From: Firmicutes bacterium TM09-10
GTDB taxonomy: Bacteria > Bacillota > Clostridia > Lachnospirales > Lachnospiraceae
Direction: 5' to 3'
Assembly: GCA_003481005.1 (NCBI GenBank)
Contig: QUKC01000006.1
Location: 146,835-177,011, forward strand
DNA: 30,177 bases
In this document: positions 17,491-24,998 of the stretch, piece after piece
How the letters are laid out: each line of letters opens with the position of its first letter
How positions within the stretch are numbered: position 1 is the stretch's first letter
Made by a program: the position numbers and the translations under genes
The notes under the pieces: model-generated
What the model was told of the DNA's origin: nothing
Database searches by the model: none
Seen by the model: only the letters and a program-made list of their open reading frames with translations

Positions 17491-20400
17491 CTATTTATTC
17501 AGCACGATCACCGGTGCAGACAAAATGCCGACCTTCTGCAGCACATATTCCTCCGACCAGTCATCATCCTGGGTGCGCCAGCTGCCGGGATTCAGGAATC
17601 TGTCATCCTCTCCAACCATATGGACTGCGCCAAAGGTATTGACGCGGTTTCCAAACAACACCAGATCGATCGAATCAGCCTGTCCAACTTCCAGATCATA
17701 GGGTGCAAATGTCGTCTCACCCAACCGTTTTCCATCCTTTTCAACTGCAACGAGTGCACCACGATAATGAGGAATATGTACAATAGCGCCATTTGCTCCG
17801 ATCGATACCGGCAGATGATAGGTAATATTTCCACCATAAAAAGGAAGTCCCTGGGGTACGATATCCCCAAAGCTTAACTCTCTGACAGGTGCTGTCACAA
17901 CACCGGCTCTGCCTTCGATACGCACGCCAAAATCACCCAGCAGATAGCACCATTCCAGACCGATTCTGTGCGTGAAAGGAACTGTCGCTTCCACTATATT
18001 TGTGCCTTTCTGAAGTGTGCCGATTTCGATCGTCCCGATGCAGTGATCCGTATACCAGCCGGACACCTTTTCGTTCACTGTTTTCCCATTCAGTTTTACA
18101 GATGCATGCTCCGCTTCCTCCAGTGCCAAACGTACCGGTACTTCCACTTCACTCTCTACCGTAAAGCGAAGGGTCGCAAAATGTTCCGTCTTTTCCTCCG
18201 GCAATACCCATGGCTGGGCGACTTCTCCGCCGCGCGCCGGGAAACCGAGCTGACTACGCAGGACATTGTCTGCCCGCAGCAGCTCCTGTGCAGGCTGATA
18301 TGCTCCGCCGTCCATACAAAATTCCGCACGATCCAAAAGAAGAACGTTTGGCTCACTTAAAGTAACAGCAACACGATTCGGAAAGGCTTTCGGCGCTGCG
18401 CCGGACGCAAGGAGCTGTTCCCGGAGGGCTGCTGCTGAAGCAGAATTGCCGCATGCTGCGCAGCTTTCTGCCGTGCTGGATGCGCCAGATAGCGCCTGCA
18501 TCGCGCCAGGCACGCCAGCTGCTTGTGTTGCATCGTTCGCATCAGCCGCCTGCACGCTGCCGCTCACCTCGCCCAGCGGCATCAGCTTTAACAGCAGGCT
18601 GCTCTGGTTATAAAAGATATGATTTACAACCGTCTGCGCCCCTCTTTTTGCCGTCTTCACATCCCGGATTCTTCCGGTCATGGTATCGTATTCTTTCACC
18701 GTGAACCTGCCGTTTAACACGATGTTCACAGGATCCTTTTTCACAAAATCCGGATTTCCTGCAGGCTCTCCCACTGCAATAAACAGCCAGCTGCAGTCCT
18801 GATCTACGCGCAGCTGATAGATGTAATGGTTTGTCAGGCTGCCCATCTCATTTTCCAGGCGCAGTGTGCGATATGGCTCAACCGCTTCCAAAAGCGCCGC
18901 TTTTTCAAAGACGATCCGTCTGGAAAGGGCTGCAAGCTCTGCACCATCGTTACTGGGCACTGCATCTGTCATAGTCGGTGCTTCTCCCATCAGAATCAGC
19001 TTACCGCCCGCTCTTGCAAAGGTTTTCAAACGTTCTACTGTCGTACTGCGCAGCGTTTCACAGCCGGGAATGATAACAGCATCATAGGACATTGCACCGA
19101 CCTTCAGCGGGTTTCCTGCTTCCGTACACAAGTCGGGAAGAAGCGATTCATCCAGAAAGTCAAAGTCACAGCTGCCAAACAACAGCCAGCGGGTCACATT
19201 CTGGAACCGTTCCTCCATCTGCTCCCGGATCGATCCGGTCTGGGACTCCGGTCCCCAGTGAAGCCAGTAGCTTTCGATTGGATGGATGACGCCGACACGC
19301 ACAGCTGCCTTCCCACGTGTCATGGCTGTGTTTACTCTTGCAAAATGATCTTCAACTGTTTTATATTCCTTACACCACGGCGACTGATAATTGATGCTCG
19401 CCGGATAATCACGCTTTGCCTCCCCCTTCATAGAAACCCAGGACAGATGCGGCACACGCAGTGTAATGCCCAGCGCCGCCTGCCAGTCTCCCTGCAGCTT
19501 ATGGCGTCTGAAATCAAAGCTCCAGCTCGTTACACCATAAAGCTCACTCATTACGCCTTCACGCCCAAACTGATGAGATGCAGACTGTGCCTGCTTTGCC
19601 GTCGTGTATTCATGGCTGTCACACAGCATGTCGATACCGGGCAGTTCAAAGCTTCTGTACGCACGCATCGCCTCGCCCAGTGCTGCAGTCTGACTGCGCA
19701 GTGTGGGCTCTTCCATCATATGTCCGGTCAGCGCGATATTGTGCTTTTTGCACCATGCTCCCACATTGTCTGCAAACGCGCGGGTAAAACGCTCCGTCAC
19801 ATGATCATGATAATGATACCGGATCGTGGAAACGCTTCTGTCTGCTTTTTCCCAAATCAGCTCAGGGAGCTTTTCCAGAATATCCTCCTGATACATTTCC
19901 TGATAGGTCTGAGCAAAATCCTCTGTCCAGGGCAGGATCACATCCCGTTTTTCCTGCGGAAACTGCAAAAGTGTTTTATGAGAGAACTGCGGCTCATCCG
20001 TAAAGATCGTCGACACAGTTTTTCCAAACTCGTCCCCAATCTCCTTTGCATAAGCCTCGTGGGTAATTTCCAGGAAACGATCCATTGCCGCTTTGTCCAG
20101 CGTATTTACATAGGTCTGATGGTTGTACCAGGTGCTCGGCAGCGGGCGTTCCAGATAAACATACCAGCAGGTTCCCTGGGGCTGCGTGCCTTCCTCCAGT
20201 TTTTTACCGGAAACCAGATAACCCTTTTCATCCAGAACGACATCATAAACCTCAAGCAGCCTGCCATTTAAGGTTCTTGCTGTTCTCGCGCTGGAATCTG
20301 TCTGCTTCTGTGCCTCTTCCCCTGCTTCATAAGGCTTGTTTGTAAACAGAAGATACTGCGCACGGTATTTTTCCTCCTTCGTCACAAGACCTCCCGCAAA

Positions 20401-20703
20401 TCCGGACGGCCAACGATCCTCATCATACAAATAAACATGTAGGTTTTCCTGCTTTGCTTTTGCCAGGCAGCCCTTGATCCGATCCATAAATTCCTCGCTT
20501 AAATACGGTGTTTCCAGACCGGTACGCGGATGCAGATGTGCACCGCCAAAGCCCATCGACTTTAAGACCTCCATCTGTCTGTCGAGCTCTTTTTGCTCCA
20601 GCATCGTATTCCACGCCCAAAAGGGAGCTCCCCTATACTCCGCTGTGGGCTGCTCGAACAAGCTGTCTTCCAGTTTCTCTGCCTGATTCTTTTTGTACAG
20701 CAT
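17491..20703 (-). CDS. GH106-like glycoside hydrolase (rhamnosidase-type)
   Basis: A 1070-residue protein. The N-terminal part, starting at YRGAPFWAWNTMLEQKELDRQ and GFGGAHLHPRTGL, matches the GH106 / alpha-L-rhamnosidase-like family of plant-glycan enzymes. Acidic residues fit for catalysis lie in TIFTDEPQF (about 233-241) and ALTGHMMEEP (about 324-333). A Rossmann-like amidotransferase-type domain follows at about 465-600 (VGVIHPIESYWLHWG, DAVIIPGCETLR). Residues about 712-773 are an Ala/Ser-rich linker. The rest (about 775-1040) is beta-rich, of the carbohydrate-binding jelly-roll kind. No signal peptide, so it acts in the cytoplasm on imported oligosaccharides. ATG has GAGGAGGAG upstream; the DUF1893 gene precedes it by 43 bp, probably one operon. 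Confidence 0.85.
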   Translation of the reverse strand: MLYKKNQAEKLEDSLFEQPTAEYRGAPFWAWNTMLEQKELDRQMEVLKSMGFGGAHLHPRTGLETPYLSEEFMDRIKGCLAKAKQENLHVYLYDEDRWPSGFAGGLVTKEEKYRAQYLLFTNKPYEAGEEAQKQTDSSARTARTLNGRLLEVYDVVLDEKGYLVSGKKLEEGTQPQGTCWYVYLERPLPSTWYNHQTYVNTLDKAAMDRFLEITHEAYAKEIGDEFGKTVSTIFTDEPQFSHKTLLQFPQEKRDVILPWTEDFAQTYQEMYQEDILEKLPELIWEKADRSVSTIRYHYHDHVTERFTRAFADNVGAWCKKHNIALTGHMMEEPTLRSQTAALGEAMRAYRSFELPGIDMLCDSHEYTTAKQAQSASHQFGREGVMSELYGVTSWSFDFRRHKLQGDWQAALGITLRVPHLSWVSMKGEAKRDYPASINYQSPWCKEYKTVEDHFARVNTAMTRGKAAVRVGVIHPIESYWLHWGPESQTGSIREQMEERFQNVTRWLLFGSCDFDFLDESLLPDLCTEAGNPLKVGAMSYDAVIIPGCETLRSTTVERLKTFARAGGKLILMGEAPTMTDAVPSNDGAELAALSRRIVFEKAALLEAVEPYRTLRLENEMGSLTNHYIYQLRVDQDCSWLFIAVGEPAGNPDFVKKDPVNIVLNGRFTVKEYDTMTGRIRDVKTAKRGAQTVVNHIFYNQSSLLLKLMPLGEVSGSVQAADANDATQAAGVPGAMQALSGASSTAESCAACGNSASAAALREQLLASGAAPKAFPNRVAVTLSEPNVLLLDRAEFCMDGGAYQPAQELLRADNVLRSQLGFPARGGEVAQPWVLPEEKTEHFATLRFTVESEVEVPVRLALEEAEHASVKLNGKTVNEKVSGWYTDHCIGTIEIGTLQKGTNIVEATVPFTHRIGLEWCYLLGDFGVRIEGRAGVVTAPVRELSFGDIVPQGLPFYGGNITYHLPVSIGANGAIVHIPHYRGALVAVEKDGKRLGETTFAPYDLEVGQADSIDLVLFGNRVNTFGAVHMVGEDDRFLNPGSWRTQDDDWSEEYVLQKVGILSAPVIVLNK

Positions 20704-20746
20704 TTAAACGCTCCTCCTCTTATATTTTCCCCTTTATCTTTATCGC

Positions 20747-21172
20747 TTATTTCTGCTGCATTTTTCTGATCGCTTCCAAAATGGCAGCATACGCTGCTTC
20801 CGGACTGCCACAGGAAGAAACTGCGCATTCCATCGGACATAATCCGGTATTTTGACGATTTCGGATGTTCTCTGTCAGTTCGTCTGCTTCTGCAGGTATG
20901 TTGTATTCCGCCAAAAGCTCTTTCGCACCCCTGCTCATCACAGGTGCATACACCCCGGCTGCTCCAAGCTTCACATATAAAAATGCCGCCGCGCGTCCGA
21001 CGATTTTATCCGCCGCGTAAAATCCGCTCAAATCCTTCCCCTCCCGGATGCGTGTCAGCAGCGGACGCAGACCTGCTTCCTTACTCGTCAAAAGCTCGTC
21101 GTCCCTGCACCAGACACAGGTATAATTTCCCTGTGCAAAAGTTTCCTTTGCTTTCTTCATTGCCTGATTCAT
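20747..21172 (-). CDS. DUF1893 family protein
   Basis: A 141-residue protein of the DUF1893 family, often annotated near cytidine-deaminase-like folds. Family features are the N-terminal CVWCRDDELLTSKEAGLRPLL stretch (about 21-40), GADKIVGRAAA-like sequence YAADKIVGRAAAFLYV and CPMECAV near the C-terminus. The biochemical role is not known. I chose ATG at 21172, with GGGGAGGAACAGC upstream; a frame 13 codons longer starts in a region without a better ribosome site. It lies directly upstream of the glycosidase gene on the same strand. Confidence 0.8.
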   Translation of the reverse strand: MNQAMKKAKETFAQGNYTCVWCRDDELLTSKEAGLRPLLTRIREGKDLSGFYAADKIVGRAAAFLYVKLGAAGVYAPVMSRGAKELLAEYNIPAEADELTENIRNRQNTGLCPMECAVSSCGSPEAAYAAILEAIRKMQQK

Positions 21173-21248
21173 CTCTGCTGTTCCTCCCCTGCCTCTTTGC
21201 TCAAGAGGCATACCATTTCTATATGTGCGTCATTGTCCAAACTCAAGC

Positions 21249-21572
21249 TCATATTTTCCGCAATGATTGGAGCTTGAGCTGGTTTTCCGTATCCTCGATC
21301 TTATCATACATCTTGTAAAGCCGGTCATCAAGGTCTGCTTAGCGTTTAACGTAGTGCTTATCATCCGGGTCGAGGGAATCAATCTCCCCCATCAGTCGTG
21401 CCTTTACAGAATAACTCTGCCGAAGCTGCTTTTCATGCGCCGCGATCTCCTGCTCAATGGCAGAGGTATCCACCTTCATGCTGATCTTTTCCTGCATCAT
21501 GGCGGCGAACTTCGGATTGCTTACCAGCTTTACGATAACCTCTACAACAGTGCTGTCCGGCAGTTCTTCATT
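21249..21572 (-). pseudogene. C-terminal remnant of a large serine recombinase
   Basis: On the minus strand one frame reads VEVIVKLVSNPKFAAMMQEK, then IEQEIAAHEKQL, then MGEIDSLDPDDKHY, an in-frame TAA at 21341-21339, then ADLDDRLYKMYDKIEDTENQ and a final TGA at 21251. This is the coiled-coil C-terminal part of a large serine recombinase. It resembles the intact gene at 27029-28741 in kind, not in detail. The catalytic and zinc domains are missing. Confidence 0.75.
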
Positions 21573-21665
21573 TTTTCTCAGGGTGCTGCGGTAAAGCGCA
21601 CTGGTGTACTGGGTACCACGATCGGAGTGAAGCACTGCACCTCGAATAAGCGTTACAGCGGCTTT
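21573..21665 (-). mobile_element. IS3-type transposase fragment
   Basis: About 30 codons on the minus strand read TLIRGAVLHSDRGTQYTSAL. HSDRGTQYTS is the core around the second catalytic Asp of the rve integrase domain in IS3-family transposases. It is fused in frame to the recombinase remnant, so two dead elements were joined by deletion. No inverted-repeat ends are seen. Confidence 0.7.
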
Positions 21666-21678
21666 TGAAAAATCTGTA

Positions 21679-21719
21679 TTGATTTTTCTGCGCGAGGTGC
21701 TATAATCGGTATATACCGA
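21679..21719 (+). promoter_or_regulatory. Promoter with palindromic operator of the DUF134-NifX operon
   Basis: TTGATT (21679-21684), a 16-bp spacer and a consensus TATAAT (21701-21706). The perfect 14-bp palindrome TCGGTATATACCGA (21706-21719) follows at once, over the expected transcription start. GGAGGAAAG precedes the ATG at 21742. The palindrome is well placed for a repressor; which protein binds is unknown. Confidence 0.65.
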
Positions 21720-21741
21720 AAACAGAAGGAGGAAAGCACCC

Positions 21742-22521
21742 ATGCCAAGACCGCCACGGTGCCGTCGAATTTGTGGCGCACCACAAGTTGATACCTTCTG
21801 CCCCAACGGGTGTGAAGATACCGAGCCGATCCTGCTGACGCTGGACGAGTATGAGGTCATTCGGCTGGTTGATCTGGAGCGGCAAACCCACGAGCAGTGT
21901 GCCGCACAGATGGATATTTCCCGCTCTACCGTGCAGGAAATTTGTGAAAGCGCACGGCGCAAGATTGCAGCGTGTCTTGTCCACGGGAAGCCGCTGCACA
22001 TCACCGGAGGAAACTACCGCATCTGCGGAGGACAGGAGGCAGCCCGCTGCGGCCGCTGCGGCCGGATGCAGAGAGCTAACGCAGAAAAATCCAACAAAAA
22101 TTGCAAAGGAGATTCCATTATGAAAATTGCAGTTACCTATGAAAACGGTCAAATTTTTCAGCATTTCGGTCACACAGAACAGTTCAAGCTTTATGAAGCT
22201 GCGGACGGCCAAATTGTTCATGCGGAAGTTGTTGATACCAACGGCAGCGGTCACGGTGCACTGGCAGGCTTTCTGATGCAGCACGGCGTGGACACTTTGA
22301 TTTGCGGAGGCATCGGCGGCGGTGCACAGGCGGCTCTGGCCGAAGCGGGCATCAAGCTCTACGGCGGTGTCAGCGGAGACGCTGACGCGGCGGTGCGCGC
22401 ATTGCTCAGCGGAAATCTGGGCTACGATCCCAATGTTCACTGCGATCACCATGACCACGAGCACGGCGAAGATGGTCACACCTGCGGTGACCACGGCTGC
22501 GGCAAGCATAGCTGCCATTGA
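21742..22521 (+). CDS. DUF134 - NifX/NafY-like fusion protein
   Basis: A 259-residue protein with two parts. Residues 1 to about 100 are a DUF134 domain: Cys-rich start MPRPPRCRRICGAP, then LTLDEYEVIRLVDLE and a helix-turn-helix-like QMDISRSTVQEICESARRK. Residues 127 to about 240 are a dinitrogenase Fe-Mo cofactor-type (NifX/NifB C-terminal) domain: MKIAVTYENGQIFQHFGHTEQF, LICGGIGGGAQAAL. The tail 243-259 is a His/Cys-rich run likely to bind metal. An AAAGGAG site and ATG at 22120 lie in frame at residue 127, so a free NifX-like protein could also be made. No nif genes are near; an Fe-S or metal-handling role is inferred. Confidence 0.88.
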   Translation: MPRPPRCRRICGAPQVDTFCPNGCEDTEPILLTLDEYEVIRLVDLERQTHEQCAAQMDISRSTVQEICESARRKIAACLVHGKPLHITGGNYRICGGQEAARCGRCGRMQRANAEKSNKNCKGDSIMKIAVTYENGQIFQHFGHTEQFKLYEAADGQIVHAEVVDTNGSGHGALAGFLMQHGVDTLICGGIGGGAQAALAEAGIKLYGGVSGDADAAVRALLSGNLGYDPNVHCDHHDHEHGEDGHTCGDHGCGKHSCH

Positions 22522-22522
22522 T

Positions 22523-23179
22523 ATGGAACGCACACTGACACAACTTCCGTTCTGGTCATCCTTGGCCGAACACGAAATGGAGACGCTGCGCCGAAGTGCC
22601 TTTGTCCGCCATTATGAAAAAGGTGCGTTCGTACACAGCAGCGACAACGAATGTCTTGGAATGATGTTCGTCCTTTCCGGCGAGATCCGCACCTATCTTC
22701 TCTCTGCTGAGGGGCGGGAGGTAACGCTGTTCCGCCTGTATCCGGGCGAACTATGCGTGCTTTCCGCCTCCTGCGTGATCAGTCAGATCACCTTTGATAC
22801 GCAAATGACTGCCGGAATGAATACGGACGTTCTGATTATCCCTGCAAATGTCATTGCTGCACTCAAGGAGAAAAATCTCCATGTCCGCTGTTTTCTCTAT
22901 GAACTGGCAACGAAACGGTTTTCTGATGTGATGTGGGCGATGCAGCAGATCATGTTCAAGGGATTGGATCGGCGGCTGGCAGAATTTCTCCTTACTGAAG
23001 CGGAGCGTACCGGCTCCGACACGATACGCATGACCCATGAGCAGATCGCCCAGCACATCAGCTCGGCACGGGAGGCAGTGGCACGGATGCTCAAAAGCTT
23101 CTCGGAGGACGGACTGGTGGAGCTGAAGCGTGGTGCAATCACGCTGCGGGATAAGAACAGACTGAATCGTCTAAAATAA
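22523..23179 (+). CDS. Crp/Fnr family transcription regulator
   Basis: A 218-residue regulator. The cyclic-nucleotide-binding-type beta barrel covers about 20-115, the dimer helix about 120-150 and the winged helix about 165-210. The recognition helix has R183, E184 and R188 in SAREAVARML, the RExxxR pattern that in Crp reads TGTGA. Cys44, 78, 84 and 123 could serve in redox or cluster sensing, but their spacing does not match the classical Fnr set. The ATG begins 1 nt after the stop of the fusion gene and has no ribosome site of its own, so translation is coupled. Two TGTGAC palindromes lie before the next two operons. Confidence 0.92.
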   Translation: MERTLTQLPFWSSLAEHEMETLRRSAFVRHYEKGAFVHSSDNECLGMMFVLSGEIRTYLLSAEGREVTLFRLYPGELCVLSASCVISQITFDTQMTAGMNTDVLIIPANVIAALKEKNLHVRCFLYELATKRFSDVMWAMQQIMFKGLDRRLAEFLLTEAERTGSDTIRMTHEQIAQHISSAREAVARMLKSFSEDGLVELKRGAITLRDKNRLNRLK

Positions 23180-23186
23180 AAAGGAA

Positions 23187-23227
23187 TGTGACTTCGTCAC
23201 AGAAGAAAATCATAGATTTGCTACAAT
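23187..23227 (+). promoter_or_regulatory. Crp-type box and promoter of the rubrerythrin operon
   Basis: TGTGACTTCGTCACA (23187-23201) is a perfect palindrome with a 3-nt centre. TACAAT (23222-23227) is the -10 hexamer. The box centre lies about 40 bp before the expected start, the class II activator position, and replaces a -35 hexamer. The ribosome site GGAAGGAG follows. Confidence 0.75.
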
Positions 23228-23257
23228 AAAAGCAAAAAAAAGGAAGGAGTATCCACC

Positions 23258-23800
23258 ATGAAAGAAACGAAATACGCAGGAACTCAAACCGAAAAAAACC
23301 TGATGGCTGCCTTTGCCGGTGAGTCCGAGGCACGCAACAAGTACACCTATTTTGCATCCAAGGCCAAGAAGGAAGGCTTTGAGCAAATCGCGGCACTGTT
23401 CCTCAAAACCGCTGATAATGAGAAGGAACACGCCAAGCTGTGGTTCAAAGAACTGAACGGCATTGGCGACACCGCAGAAAACCTTCTCTCCGCCGCTGAG
23501 GGTGAGAACTACGAGTGGACGGATATGTACGACGGCTTTGCCAAAACTGCCGATGAGGAAGGCTTTCATGAGCTGGCGCAGCGCTTCCGCCTGGTCGCCG
23601 CCATTGAAAAGCACCACGAGGAGCGATACCGCGCCCTGCTGCACAATGTTGAGACAGCGCAGGTCTTTGCCAAGAGCGAGGTCAAGGTGTGGGAGTGCCG
23701 CAACTGCGGTCACATCGTCGTTGGGGAGAAAGCCCCGGAAGTCTGCCCCGCCTGCAACCATCCCCAGAGCTACTTTGAAATTCACGCGGAAAACTATTAA
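23258..23800 (+). CDS. rbr: Rubrerythrin
   Basis: A 180-residue non-haem diiron peroxidase that reduces H2O2 in anaerobes with electrons from a rubredoxin-type centre. The four-helix bundle has the Glu/His ligands in [12 protein letters not shown] (E20), [22 protein letters not shown] and [12 protein letters not shown]. The C-terminal rubredoxin-like Fe site is CRNCGH ... CPACNH. The length is slightly short of the usual 190 and complete. ATG has AAGGAAGGAG upstream. It is first in an operon with superoxide reductase under a Crp-type box. Confidence 0.96.
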   Translation: MKETKYAGTQTEKNLMAAFAGESEARNKYTYFASKAKKEGFEQIAALFLKTADNEKEHAKLWFKELNGIGDTAENLLSAAEGENYEWTDMYDGFAKTADEEGFHELAQRFRLVAAIEKHHEERYRALLHNVETAQVFAKSEVKVWECRNCGHIVVGEKAPEVCPACNHPQSYFEIHAENY

Positions 23801-23817
23801 AGAAAGGGAGAATCATC

Positions 23818-24192
23818 ATCGAGCAAAAGTTTTACATTTGCAAGCATTGCGGCAATATCATTGCCAAGGTCAAGGGCAGCGGCGTTCCCGTCATCTGCTG
23901 TGGCGAGCCGATGAGCGAGATCGTTCCCGGCACCACCGATGCCGCCGTGGAGAAGCATATCCCCGTCTGGACGGCGGAAAACGGTATCGTCCATGTCAAG
24001 GTCGGCTCCGTGGAGCATCCCATGCTGCCGGAGCACTACATCGAGTGGGTATCTCTCCAGACCAAGCAGGGCAATCAGCGCAAGGAACTGCATCCCGGCG
24101 AGAAGCCGGAGGTCTGCTTCGCTCTCTGCGAGGGCGATGAAGTCGAAGCGGTCTACGCCTACTGCAACCTCCATAGTCTGTGGAAAGCGTGA
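23818..24192 (+). CDS. Desulfoferrodoxin (superoxide reductase), non-AUG start
   Basis: A 124-residue class I superoxide reductase. The desulforedoxin-type Fe(Cys)4 domain is at the N-terminus (KFYICKHCGNI, then VICCGEPM), and the catalytic Fe(His)4Cys centre uses EKHIPVW, VEHPM, EHYIEW and C-N-L-H near the end. The reading frame for the first 30 residues has no ATG: after AAAGGGAG come three ATC codons (23812-23820) and then GAG CAA AAG. I place the start at the ATC at 23818, where relatives have Met. The first ATG in frame is at residue 32 and would lose the cluster. Follows rubrerythrin by 17 bp. Confidence 0.88.
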   Translation: MEQKFYICKHCGNIIAKVKGSGVPVICCGEPMSEIVPGTTDAAVEKHIPVWTAENGIVHVKVGSVEHPMLPEHYIEWVSLQTKQGNQRKELHPGEKPEVCFALCEGDEVEAVYAYCNLHSLWKA

Positions 24193-24202
24193 TTCATCTT
24201 TC

Positions 24203-24238
24203 AAAAATCCGGTGCTTTTTTGAGCACCGGATTTTTTT
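24203..24238 (+). terminator. Rho-independent terminator after superoxide reductase
   Basis: AAAAATCCGGTGCT (24203-24216) pairs with AGCACCGGATTTTT (24223-24236) around a 6-nt loop and ends in a T run. The A and T arms make it usable in both directions. Confidence 0.95.
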
Positions 24239-24243
24239 ATCAA

Positions 24244-24285
24244 TGTGACCTCGTCACAGAAAAATGCTTTGCCCTGCGGTATGAT
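24244..24285 (+). promoter_or_regulatory. Crp-type box and promoter of the thioredoxin operon
   Basis: TGTGACCTCGTCACA (24244-24258) matches the box before rubrerythrin at 14 of 15 positions. TATGAT (24280-24285) is the -10. The distance from box to -10 differs by one base from the other promoter, so both are class II-like sites for one regulator. Confidence 0.75.
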
Positions 24286-24322
24286 AAATCCACAATCAAG
24301 AAACAGGAAAGAGGTGGCGAAC

Positions 24323-24526
24323 ATGAAAATCAAGCTCAATCCCGATCCGGAGATTGTCAATACCATCAGAGAAGGACTCAAGCGCACCGGCGGATACTGT
24401 CCCTGCCGCAGGGAGCACACAGAGGCAACCAAGTGTATGTGTCAGGAGTTTAAGAATCAAATTGCAGATCCCGGCTTCGAGGGATTTTGCCACTGTATGC
24501 TCTATTACAAATCCTTGAAGAATTAA
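24323..24526 (+). CDS. Ferredoxin-thioredoxin reductase catalytic chain-like protein
   Basis: A 67-residue protein with three C-x-C pairs, CPC (about 26-28), CMC (about 38-40) and CHC (about 56-58), in the frame GGYCPCRREHTEATKCMCQEF and FCHCMLYYK (split here at E/F). This is the catalytic-subunit pattern of ferredoxin:thioredoxin reductase, in which a 4Fe-4S cluster beside a disulfide reduces thioredoxin. The spacing between pairs (9 and 15) is not that of plant enzymes (16 and 8), as in bacterial short forms. I chose ATG at 24323 with AGAGGTG upstream; a longer frame starts before the promoter. No variable subunit is seen. Thioredoxin is two genes downstream. Confidence 0.85.
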   Translation: MKIKLNPDPEIVNTIREGLKRTGGYCPCRREHTEATKCMCQEFKNQIADPGFEGFCHCMLYYKSLKN

Positions 24527-24538
24527 GGGAGGAATGCT

Positions 24539-24649
24539 ATGCTGCTGGGTCTGATCGTTATGGTGCTCTACAAGCCCCGCACATGGTGTGCCTTTTGCCC
24601 GATGGGAACCATGACACAGGGTATTTGCAAGCTGAAAAACAAAGAATAA
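24539..24649 (+). CDS. 36-residue Fe-S-type miniprotein
   Basis: A short frame starting MLLGLIVMVLYKPRTWCAFC and ending PMGTMTQGICKLKNKE. It has a hydrophobic N-terminus and C17, C20 and C30. The KPRTWCAFCPMGT stretch resembles the end of 4Fe-4S membrane proteins of the NapH/polyferredoxin kind. AAGGGAGG lies at good distance before the ATG, and the gene sits in the operon between the FTR-like gene and thioredoxin. It may be a true small membrane Fe-S partner or the tail of a lost larger gene; the intact ribosome site favours expression. Confidence 0.6.
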   Translation: MLLGLIVMVLYKPRTWCAFCPMGTMTQGICKLKNKE

Positions 24650-24677
24650 TTAGAGATAACAGAAAGGAGTCTTTCTC

Positions 24678-24998
24678 ATGGCTGAACTGAAAATTACTGC
24701 TGCAAATTTTGAAAATGAGGTACTGCGTTCCGACAAACCCGTTTTGCTGGATTTCTACGCAGACTGGTGCGGGCCGTGTAAAATGCTCGCTCCCATACTG
24801 CATGAGCTTGCCGAAGAAAAAAGCGGCACACTCAAGGTGGGCAAGGTCAATGTGGATGAACAAATGGATCTGGCAATACGTTTTCAGGTATCCAACATCC
24901 CGATGCTGGTCGTATTCAAGGATGGGAAACCTGTTGCCAAATCGGTTGGCTATCGGACTAAGTCGGAGATCGCCGCAATGATGGAGGGCGCAAGATGA
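24678..24998 (+). CDS. trxA: Thioredoxin
   Basis: A 106-residue thioredoxin with the active site W30-C31-G32-P33-C34 and the cis-proline stretch NIPMLVVFKDG. It reduces protein disulfides in the cytoplasm. ATG has AAAGGAG upstream. The stop overlaps the start of the CoA-disulfide reductase gene by 4 bp. The FTR-like gene upstream suggests that its electrons come from ferredoxin. Confidence 0.97.
   Translation: MAELKITAANFENEVLRSDKPVLLDFYADWCGPCKMLAPILHELAEEKSGTLKVGKVNVDEQMDLAIRFQVSNIPMLVVFKDGKPVAKSVGYRTKSEIAAMMEGAR

Noticed and set aside
18826..20271. Plus-strand open frame of 481 codons
   Set aside because: Antisense shadow of the GH106-like gene; composition (many Cys, His, Arg) is not protein-like.
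21339..22004. Minus-strand open frame of 221 codons
   Set aside because: A composite: the right part is antisense to the DUF134 gene and its promoter, the left part joins an IS3 fragment to a recombinase tail. Not one gene.
22322..22522. N-terminal extension of the Crp/Fnr gene
   Set aside because: The extension overlaps the NifX-like coding region in another frame; the ATG at 22523 starts at the right place for the family.
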